In this document: in pieces, positions 39,116 through 50,381 of the stretch | How positions within the stretch are numbered: the first letter of the stretch is position 1 | How the letters are laid out: the number at the start of each line of letters is the position of its first letter | Assembly: GCF_024713975.1 (NCBI RefSeq) | Contig: NC_091114.1 | Span: forward strand, 7,226,001 to 7,290,000 | Origin: Paralichthys olivaceus | Lineage: Eukaryota; Chordata; Actinopteri; Pleuronectiformes; Paralichthyidae | Direction: 5' to 3' | DNA length: 64,000 nt | Notes under the pieces: model-generated | Seen by the model: the letters and a program-made list of their open reading frames with translations, nothing else | What the model was told of the DNA's origin: nothing | The model's database searches: none | Position numbers and translations under genes: made by a program

Positions 39116-39379
39116 ATGGCCATGGACAACAGAAAGAGGCCAGCAGCTTCCTCCAACTCTGGGAGCGTTGCGTTCTGGTCCTCCTCATTCCGAAGGCAAC
39201 CAGCCCGGGTCCTGATTGTGGAAGCTCTGCCGCCGTGGTGGTCAGAGATATCTACGGTGCTCTGCGATGCTCTGGATAACTTCTTCTCCCTTGCCTGTAA
39301 TCTGGATGGACCCTGCAGGATACCGCTACTCAGCCTGTACGCCATCAGCAGGCAGCAGGAATGTCTACTTCCATTTGTG
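39116..39379 (+). CDS. m1ap coding exon 1 (residues 1-88)
   Basis: The acceptor TTTTCAG is followed at once by ATG (39116), so the 5' UTR must come from an upstream exon. It encodes a Ser/Arg-rich start and then ARVLIVEALPPWWSEI, NFFSLACNLDGP and a QECLLPFV end, matching the mammalian start of the conserved region. The donor is GTG|GTAAGA, phase 0. A nested alternative start at 39122 would remove two residues. Confidence 0.88.
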
Positions 39380-40315
39380 GTAAGACTGATAAAGGTACTA
39401 GTAGAGTAATGGAAAACACTCTATCTCCTTCCTATTATTGCTGTCCTTTGCACCCTCTTTCTTTTGTTGCTGTCTGTCACCCGCGTTATCGCTCACTTTT
39501 ATCCCTTTTCTCTCTTCCCGTCCCTCTCTATTTTTAGCAGGTCCGTGGTAACTTGGCCAGGCTGCATTCCTGTGTGGAGGAGCTAAGGTCTATTCCAGGT
39601 GAAGGCTGCATCAGGGGAGCAGCCAGAGGAGGCGAGCTGCTGCGACAGACTGTGCTGGACAGTCTTCAACAGTTTAAACAGTACATCAGACACAGAAGTG
39701 ATGGAAACCAGCCCAGCCACAACACATCTGTGGAGGTAAGTATAGATAGGCCTTGTTCATGCACAACAAGAAAACATGTCTCTTTGATTTGAGTTAAAAT
39801 CCTTGTAAAATGAATGCTGTCTTTACGCACCAAAGGAGATGTGTCTGCGTCAAGTGATGTAACCGACACTGCCCACATACTTTCATGCATCCTTTACACT
39901 GGCATTTTATGTTAACAATTAGTGGTACACATGTTAGTGGTACACATGTTCGATTCGGCCTATGTGGCCCACGAAGGAGGCACCCCCTGAATTGAGACAC
40001 ATCTAAAATCTCTCCTCAAGAAGTCCTGCCATCGTTGAAATTTCTTCCTCAGGTCCTATGGTCATCTCGCTTAAACTATTGGATATACTGCCCTCAATGG
40101 GTTCTTATGGAACAGCCGCAATTTATCCGTTTTGGGCGTATCCCCAAGCTTTTAGAAGACGTGCACAAATACGTGAGAGTATAGACAGAAGTCTCCATCT
40201 GTTTCCATATACGTATCTAATATAGGTTTAGCAACTGTGATCAATGATGATTATTGCAACAGTTACTGGGGCATGGATCTCATGAAAGCAAAGCATATGT
40301 GTTCTACCACTGAAC

Positions 40316-40355
<40 letters not shown>

Positions 40356-43300
40356 TGTATATACCTGCAAGCCTTCCTGAAACAGTGGAGACATAGTGGA
40401 GAAACTGTATCTGCCTGCCCTGAATATAGACTTAGATAACCATGAGACACAGTACAGTAACCACTTTGTCATCCTAATTGTTTATGAAGTAATTTCCTCT
40501 ACATATCTGGTTTCTGTCTCCATATGAGGGAACGTCTCTTGAGCCGCAGACCAGCTTAGACTGAATACTTGTCTTTTGATATTCAAGCTTCATGCTAATG
40601 TAGTGAAGTGAAGAGGCTCCATTTGTACCTGTTTAATAGCTCTCTTTAGGCCCAATTCATTGTATTTAGCAGCAGCAAGCAACATATTGAATTATGAATC
40701 CCATTAGCATGTTTTTAAAAGCTTTAACAGTCCATTTTAGTGGCTGAGAACTCTTCACATCTTACATCACACCGTTCAATTAAGCCCAGCTCATTCAAAT
40801 GCAGCAAATGAGCTTCACTCATCTGGTGCTGAGTCTTCTGTCTAGAGAGAGTTGTACAACTCACACTAGAAACACTGAAACACAGTTTATTCCTACAAGA
40901 ATATCCAATCAGCTTTCATTTAAAAGGGACAAATTGATTTTTAAATTATTTAAAATAATTTGACTTCAATTTCAACATGCTTTGGTACAGCCTCCAAATC
41001 CTGGTATAATTTGTTTTCAATAATTGACCTCAAGTTCAAGTTTAAAGCATTTATTGGCATAAATACAGTCCTGTATAATGACATTCTTTGCCTTCCACTC
41101 TGAAAAATTCAGAGAAATATAAAAATAAATAATAGCGCATAACGAACATTCATTATGTGAATTGGACTGCTGACATTAATAAAAAAGATCAGAATGACCA
41201 GTTAGATGCAGCACATTTCATAAAAATATCCGTGTCATGTAACTCACAGCCAGCTTGAGGCCACTTCTCCATTTCCAGGCTCAAAACACGAGATGTAAAT
41301 ACATTTTAGATTCAGCAAATTGCAGTTAAGGGGAAGCGGGATAGTAGCTGCCATTACTGAAAGCATCTCATTTGTTAAATTTAACTGTTGGACAGATGGG
41401 GAGCCAGAGGACAAATGAACCACTCACTGGCTGCCTTGTCAAATTTGAACAATGTGTCCTCTGGATACAAGGCTCTGGGGTTGTTGGCGAGGATTTCTCA
41501 AACCCAACCAGCTTTATTTGGGAGCTCTGGACAGATGATTACACTAAGAGCCACTGTTTCCGACAGCACGGATATGAATAGCACTATTAGAAGGCAGAGA
41601 GAGACACTAAGCAGAGACATGGCACACGCCTGTCTGTGTGCTGCTGATGAAATTATACAATACACATTTTCATTCATGGACTCATGTCCTCCATGATGAT
41701 GTACGTAAGACCGCAGCAACAGATTCGTGTTGGGCAGGAAGCAGAGAGCAGAACGCATCAATAACCACATCATAATCATCATTTACTGCTGCTGTTAATT
41801 TCCTTCATTGCTTTATCTTTTTTTCCACCCAAACTAATTTCATCTGTTTCCTGCAGAAACATTATCGTTATCAGAAAATGAATGAATTAGTAAAAAAAAA
41901 AAAACAGTTTACAGTTAAGTACTAGCAGTTTTCGTGTGTGGACTTTTGAGTTAATAATAGCTCAGATACAGAAAACTTTACAATTACAGATTATACAGCA
42001 AGATGGTATTAAATATGTTTTGTATGTTAGTTTAGAGTTGTGTCATTATAACATATGGAAAGCCACTTTTCTATCATGGTGGATTGCTGTATTAAAACTG
42101 GCACAGCAATTCTGACATTCAATTATGTAACTATAAATTTACTTAAGGGCTGCAAGGTAGATGTACTCAACTGGACCAAATACCTGTGGGTAGACCTGAA
42201 ACCTAGCTCCTGGAGCCCCATTGGACGTCACATGGCTCGAAATCTAAATCTATCGTTTTAGTACATGTTTTCAGAAAGGTGGAGCAACCAAAAGAGAGAG
42301 AGAGAGAGAGCGTGTTTTTCTCATTTTTGTGGAGTCAGTAGAGACATATTTATATTTAAAAACCACATAAATGCAGTCAGACCCAAAGAGTGCTTTGCTT
42401 TGGGGATTTTTTTGCCTGTAACTTTCATCTTTCATAATCCCAACTGGAACAATTCAAACACAGGCTTTTCTGGAAAATAGGAGTGGGGAGGAACTGCATT
42501 GTGGCCCTCTAATAACACAATTAAAATTGCTAGAGGTTGTTTAGTGTGGTTGTTCAAGAGCAACTACCGGCTTAATTCCTGCTAAATCGTTCAGAATTCA
42601 TACATTTAGTATAAGGATGCCACATATTTTTCAATATCTTATTACTTTATTCCCAGGTTACCGTGGTGACCAGCCAGCCAGGGCAGGGAATCATCGGCCA
42701 GTGTGAGACGGGGCTGAAAGACGCTGACCTGGTGTCACTCAAGCGACTTCTGGTCGTGCAGATCTACAGTGGAGGAGACTGGGGACAAGACGCTCCCTCA
42801 CCTGACGTCACATACACTCAGAGTGAAGGTAGGAGACATAGATCCTTACCTAACCCTTATGTGTTTAAAGACACTAAAAGTAACATAGTGGTCCATCACA
42901 TGTTGATGGACCACTATGTCAAATTTTTGTAATAAACGAAGGCTCAATTGGTGAGTGGTTTGTAAGTAGACAGAGCTGTGAGGACTACATGGAAATGAAG
43001 AGAGAAAAAAAGGGAAAAAACAAGACAAGAGAGATGAGAAAACAGATTTAATAAACAAGTTCTAGAGAGAAGGGTGTGGTAAACACAAGCAGCATAGTTT
43101 TTCCTTGCAAAAATATTTATGCACCATCTAAAATGTTTTCATTCCAGGGTGATTGATAGCTACTGTATCAATGGAGAAACTGCTGCAGCGTAGTGTTTGA
43201 GATGTGGGAAACGGTGATGCTAACGATGTTGTGAGTCTGAACTCACCTGACACAATTATGTCAGTTATGTAATTCAGCCTGTTTACCCCCCCCACTCTGT

Positions 43301-46300
43301 TATTTTTATATCATATCTCAGGTGAGATGTTCTGCTGATTCTGCCAGTCTAAAGAAAGAGCATTGAGCATGCTCTGTATTGCATGTGTTTACTTTGTGAA
43401 TGGTAAGCATGTGTGTATATTTTGTCTGACTATAAAAAGGTAGATCTACAGGAATTACTCTGTCCCTGCAATAGCAACTAAAGCATGTAAGTCCTTCATA
43501 TTAATTATATAAATCAATCAATATTAGTAGAGTTTCTGTCTCTCTTTTGTATCCTCAAAAAAATCTACAAAGGAATGTTTGGAATGGAGCTGTGGAGACA
43601 TGGTTCTGTAGAAACTGCAGTTGGAGGACAGAGAGGTTGACACCCTTTTAGCTGCTGTGATGCAAGTGGGACTAGATGACTGCATTCCTCCACAGTGTTC
43701 TTCCCTCAAGTGTTTACTGCAAGAGTATTTGAAACATGATCATTTGACAGTGGTGTCACCACTTGTGGTTCGACTACACCAGTGATGTCCCACATAAAAC
43801 TGTTATATTGAAAGTTCTTTCCACAGTGGAGAAAACATAATTGTTGCTACCATAACATCTCCTTACACAGTATTATGGGTTTTACTAGTGTTAGGTGGCT
43901 TAAAGCCCAGATCCTCTCGAGAAATGATGGATGTTTGTTAATCACAAAGACAAAATGTGACAGGTGAGAAAACAATCTAAATATTCCTTCTTAATTATGG
44001 GGCCACAGACTCCTGAATGTACTTTCTGTGATATTTCACTCTGTGGCATTATTAACAGTGAAGCCTTAAAACATTTTGGATGAGGGCCTGTGAAGAATTG
44101 GCCGTCATAGAAAAGGGAATGGGGTCAGAGCTGCATCCAAGAGCTACACTGACCTCAGATCTGGCTGAAAAGTAAAGCAGGCTTAAATCAAAGATAAGAA
44201 GTTTAACCCTCTAGCCAGTATGAGTTCTACTCTACTCAGTAGCTGTGCAAAAGTAGTTTATGCACCGCTACCTACATGTAAACTCTGAAGTGAAAGTTTA
44301 GCAGAGTGTTTCCTGTGTTGAAAAGAAGAGTTTGAACATCTGCTAGTGAAGTGAAAACCACAAGGGAGGGTGCAGAGACTTTCAGAAATAATTCTATTTA
44401 GAAATTTCTATTTAGATTTTCCTTTGTAATTTATCAAAGTTATGATCATTGACGTAACAATGTAGAAGACCTAGAATGACCCACTGTGCAATTTGTTCCT
44501 CTAATTTGTAAAGCAATTTTGGATTGTAACTGATATTCAAACATAGTTCACAAACTTCAGGAAGCAGTGTAGATTCTGGGATTCTGGACGCGTTGTGGAA
44601 TCTTAATCGTGTCCGTGTGTGTATAAGATGCTGGGTGGGAATGTTCAGTGGGAGGGAGAGAACGCAGAAAATATGTCTCATTAAACACCAGACTATTTAT
44701 TTAAGCTGTGTGTGTGTGTCTCAGTCAGTCCACTGAGTACAGTATATTATAGGGAGTGGGTGGGGTATCCATTTTTTATAGAAATTGTACTAAAAGTCAT
44801 AACTAATCTTTTATCATTGTAAATTTTATAGTGGCAGCTATTTTGGTTGGTCCTCAATTCTGCAAAGTGATTGTTTGATTGTGTTTGACTTTAGGGTGAA
44901 AATGAGGACAAAGGCTTGAGGTTCAGCAGTTGTGTTGGTTAAAGTTAAAGGTGAGGAATTACGTGTCAATGAGGGTCCTCACAACAAGTATAGAAGTAAA
45001 AATGTATTTGTACAGTTGAGTACCCGGGAGCAAATCCAAAAATGGGTCACAGAGCAAGAGCGACGGTGAGGACAAGAGTGAGACAGGGATGATTTTTGCA
45101 CCAGTGGTTTGCCCTCAGGGATGGCATCCGACTAAAACTATTTATTTCTACTGTTTGATAGAAATTAAATAGTTTTGTTTCCTTAGCACACATTGAAACA
45201 TAACTGCTTTTCTCAAGAGTAGCATCTATTTTCAAAAAAACATCTTATTCAAATTCTTGCTGTTATGCTCAAGATTTCAATATTTATGACTAGTAGTTGC
45301 TGCTTGCGTGGTTTTTTCTGCCACATGGTAGACACATAGGAGGCCGTGTCATAAGAGTCAGACAGAAAATTACTGTTGCAGATGAAACACAAGATGGAAG
45401 TGGTTCCTTTCTTTGCATTGGACCTTTTCCTAGAGACGATCCTTATTAATAGAAAGAGCAGAAGAGCTTTACTTTTATTATCTTCTTCTAGATCTTAACA
45501 AATGGAGGGAAGCAAAAGGTACTGATAACAGTAGACAGATGCCCTCTGGGCCTTTGCCAGACTGAGGACATGGAGAGTGGGTGACATCACCTGTGGTTGA
45601 CGTAGCGCTGCCATTAACACAAATAGCCTTTTGGTTGCCAGACTGAATGTGTCACTGAAATATATTCTGATGCATGCTGCAACTTTGCTCAAGGAGAGTA
45701 AATGTTTTATTTGCCTCCTTAATCTCACTGATTGGAAGTGACAGGGAGGTGAAGGTTGAAGTAAGTGGGGGCCTGTAACTTCACCCATAATTCATATGAA
45801 TTAGTCTTTGTTAGAGTTGGAAAGATTTGAGGTATAAAAATCTTAGCTCTACCACTGAGCTACATCCCCTTCTATAATAACAGACTAAGACCTTACCTCC
45901 AGATTTTCACAGCACACCTAACTCACACAGATGAATACACTTTCAGAGGTTTGATGGTACAAAGAATCACCTTGATTACAAAAGAGAATATTTTTAATTT
46001 GACTCCCTCTTTCCTCTCCAAATGCGTGAGCTTATTCTCACGTTTCTGTTTCTTCAATAGTTTAGCTCTGAGGAAAAGATAATTCTCACGGACTCACTTA
46101 GTGTTAGCTGTGCTACAGTCAGTCAGAGAGTATGCAAGACTGGAGATGCTGGGGATTGATCCCAGGACCTCATACATGCGAAGCATGCGCTCTTCCACTG
46201 AGCTACATCCCCATTGATAATATCAAAATATGAGCCCAATTCCAGATATTCACATATTCACAGCACACTTCACTCATACAGATGATTCAACTTTCAGAGG

Positions 46301-49300
46301 TTTGACTGTCCAAAGAATAATCACAAAAATTATATTTTACATTTGACTCCCCCTTTTCTCTCCAAATGCATGAGCTTATGCTCACACATTTCAGGTTAGC
46401 TCTAAACAGTCAGATGGATGTCTCATCTCTAATGCTTTAATGGAAAATGCAAAATTGAAAAATGCAATATAAACTCAAAACGTAAACTTGCATATCTTTC
46501 TCTTTGACTGGCAAAAAAACTTGTTTGATCTATCACTGTCACCATTATTTCATGTTAGTACTATCTGGGAGTGAAATGAGGATAGGCTTTATGTTTCAGT
46601 AATTTTTAATTTGTATCAATTATATATATATATATTATGTATTTACCATATGGTTAATAACATTAAATCGATTTTCTCTTCCTTGCAGTAAAGTACTATT
46701 ATGTGTTGCACAGACTTTACCAGTTGAGCTGCCTCATGATGTATCAAAAATTTCAAATAATCTTAGAGGTTACACAGTTTTTTCCCTATAAATAGCTCAT
46801 CACTTAGTGTTGTCTCAAACATTGTGACACATGTGAGATCCAAGACAATGATGCTGGGCATCTGCCAGCTGAAAGTAAGGAGCAGGGAATGTGATGGATG
46901 AATTGGATCCATCTTACATTTTGCAGGCCAAAAGGAAGTTCCTGCCAGTCTTAGCAGTAATACTTTCCTCCCTCCAGACTGGAGAAATATGAATATGTCC
47001 AGCTAACTGAGCCTCTCCATCTGCTGCTGCTGCTGCTGTGTGTTTGTGGCGTGAATTAACTACAAAGAGACAGAGCCTGTATCTCTGTGTCCATATTGAG
47101 GTTATGGTGTGCGTGTTCAATCTGTTGCACAAAGAAAAGCTAATCCATCAGCGTCTGATCATGCTTAATTTCCAAATCATTGTTTAAAGTCTTGTTACCC
47201 TGAGTGTCTTTTTCTAAACATCCATCACACACATTTGGGAAACATATGAACATGTTGAATTAAAAATATGACTGGGGCAGAGACGTCTCACACAAGTGAC
47301 AACTACAAAAGCCGCAAAGCATCCACAAAGCAACAACACTAACGCTGACTACCGACCAGACAACTTATATTTACATATATTTTTCCAGTCGGAATCATCA
47401 GTTTAAGAAACATCTCTTTTGGGTCTATGACATGTAATCTTTGCAAAGTCATCGCATGCACCTTGGACGCCCATTGAGACAGACAAGCTATGCAGACACA
47501 CTCACACACGCACACACAGACAGTAGTACTTTATCACTGATAGCTGAAGCAGCCGGCATGATAAATCACTTCTATCAAGAAGGGCATGTATCTGCAAGAC
47601 TTCGCTACCGCGGCTTTATCCCAGATGTCTCTGAATATGCAACATGGCAGTGCTCTTATCCAAGATATTTTTGGTGTAATTCCTGGCTAGTGGGAGGAGG
47701 TGGATACACATCATCCATCTGTATATGCAGTATATGACCTTATTCTGTGACCCACATAGATTTCAGTCAATCATTAAACAGCTTTTAAATATTCAGGAAG
47801 TATTTGTTACCTGTGGATGTCTCTCTCCAAAGCTTCTACAATAGATTCAGCTTTAGTATCCCATAAGAAAAATGATTACAATTACAAGTTCAATGACTGT
47901 GCTTTGATTTGCTCAGTCATTTTCATCTTCTGTTCAGTCACAGCAGATCTAAAGCCTGCTGATCATAGCAGGTGTTTTCAATTTGTCCTCTCAGAAAATT
48001 TAAAGAGGACAATTATTAAAACTCATGGAGATGCTGGGGATTGATCCCAGGACCTCATACATGCAAAGCATGCGCTCTCCCACTGAGCTACATCCCCTTC
48101 AATTCCTAGTTTCAGTGTGTGGTCTCTTACAATGTCTCTTACAATTGTACAGATACAATTCATGTATTCTTTTTCCTGATTGAGGCTTGAGGTTCGTTCA
48201 AGTGATGCACGGTGTATGGGATCCTTTGGTTTTTCTTCTTATGTTAAGAGATTTGAACATGACACTTATGATGTGAGAGATTGTCACACAACCTGTTTTT
48301 TTTGTCATTGACGTTGTTTTTGTAACGTCCCACAGCCACCCCTTCTTTAGCAGTGATATGCCAGATGTGCTTTATTGCACCTGTGTTGCCATTATTCTAA
48401 CAGTAGTCAGGGATGGTGGCGCCAAACTTCATGTCCACTCTGCATTTTCAAATTGAAACCTCACATTGGGCTTTACCAACATTAGGGTTAGTGTGTTACA
48501 TGCAAATGCACTTTAAGCATATATGCATTATAGTCTTTTCATCTGCATGTTGTTCTGGAAAAGTATATTTTCTACATTCCTGATCCACAAACCATGATAT
48601 TTTTAGTACAGTATGTGAATCCCTTTTGCATGCTGCTGTGTTTTAATTTTTTTTATTTTCAGCTGTTTTAAATCTGTATGCACATAACTGTGCTTGTGTG
48701 TTCGTGTCTTTTTAACCATTTTATCTTTTAGTCAGAATTATACAATAACGTGTGCTTTTCTATAAATCCATGTGGCGCATGCTTCTCAAAAATCCCTTCC
48801 TCGTCATCGCATATATCACAAATTCTTCACATCACTTCTCATCTTTGTTGAGGTGTTTATTTTCTTTGAATACCTAGTTTGCAAATGCCTCTCAAAGTGA
48901 CAATGTAGTTGATCCATCCGCATATATTTATCCCCTAAATCCTACTTTCAAGTGACAGTGTTTATTTTGCTTGTGAGATTTCTTGTAGCAGTTGTGTATT
49001 ATTCCTACATTGATTTATTCTCCATCCATCCACCCATCTGTCTCACATCATTAAGCTCCTTCATTGCTTCGGTTTAGCTCTGAGCTCCGAGGTAAACATT
49101 TTCTCACACACAGTCAGCCCAGGAGACCTTATTTGTGAGCACTGAAACACATTCTTAAATGTATCTTACTCGCAAAGTGATTTTATTGTCATCAGTCAAT
49201 AAAAACTAAAGACGCCTCAGTGCATAACAAAGTTGCTGGGGATTAATCTCAGGAAAAGGAGAGTGGGTGAGGTCACCTGCTGCTGAAATAGTGTTGACAT

Positions 49301-50338
49301 TAACGTTAATGGCCTTTTGGTTTCCAGAGTGCGTCTCTCTTCCTTATTAGTCAGTGAAATATTGCCTGATTTGTGTTTTAATTTGGCTCCGGGAGAGTGT
49401 CGCCAAACGGCGAGACAAGCCTTCATCAGTCACAGTTGCAAAGATTCAAAGGAGAATACAGTGATAAAGTTGACAGTTTAATTTGGTTATTGTTCAGGTT
49501 TAGTCTACGGAAATCTCAATTTCATATTATCAGTTGGAGATTGAACCAAGGACCTCATACATGTGCAGCACACATTCACACTTAGCTACATCCCCTACAG
49601 TTAATCATAATATTATACTGATCGTAGATGTTCAGCCCACACCTCTATACAGCTGAAATACATTTTAGTGATGCAATAATGGGGTCAGACTACAATCAAT
49701 AACAAATAAACTTATTTATTTTTACTCAGAACTTTATAGCGTCACTCTGCATAGACTAAGTTTAAACATGTCTCTTTCTTTACTTATTCCATCTCTGAGC
49801 TAAACATTGTTTCCTCACACACAGTTTTCAGCTCTACTACCAATAGCAAGCAATTGCATAACACCAACTGGAGATGCTGGGGATTGAACCCAGGACCTCA
49901 TACATGCGAAGCACGCGCTCTACCACTGAGCTACATCCCCTTCTTTTATGCAGCCTGGTCTTCAAAAATCCAAATTCAAATCCAAAACTTAGATGTCTTT
50001 ATCCTGAACTGGCCAAAAAACTACATTGTTAGATCTATCGTTTCATATCGCACAGAAGTACTTTTGTGAATGAATTAGAGGATGACGATGATGCAGATCC
50101 CTTTTATTAGAATATTGTGAATGAATGTGTTGGTAATGTAACATAACAAGTATTCAAATTTCATAAAATCACATAACTGGTTTTGTAACTGGGATGTCTG
50201 AGCTACAGGTCTGAGATATCATCAGTGATTCAGTGATATGTCATTTCTTGCTAATGAACATTTAAGATCCTGTTTGACTGAGTACAAACATGTCACAGAC
50301 GAGTGACTCAACAGTTTTTTTTATTGCACCTTTTCTCC

Positions 50339-50381
<43 letters not shown>

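Larger units (their letters stand above)
39736..42656. other. m1ap coding intron 2 (2.9 kb)
   Basis: Holds a reverse-strand copy of the 'aattcaggggctgcat' repeat family at 39945-40010, a doubled 15-bp unit TTAGTGGTACACATG at about 39920-39950, a broken tRNA-Ala copy at 40262-40319 next to an (AT)n run, and a (GA)n run at 42293-42310. The short frames here have no recognisable homology. Confidence 0.7.

Noticed and set aside
42657-42671. RFX-like motif GTTACCGTGGTGAC at the start of m1ap coding exon 3
   Set aside because: It encodes the conserved VTVVT segment; two mismatches from the consensus and a coding explanation make regulatory use unlikely.
49854-50069. + strand frame with WGLNPGPHTCEARALPLSYI
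   Set aside because: Antisense shadow of the tRNA-Ala gene at 49869-49940.
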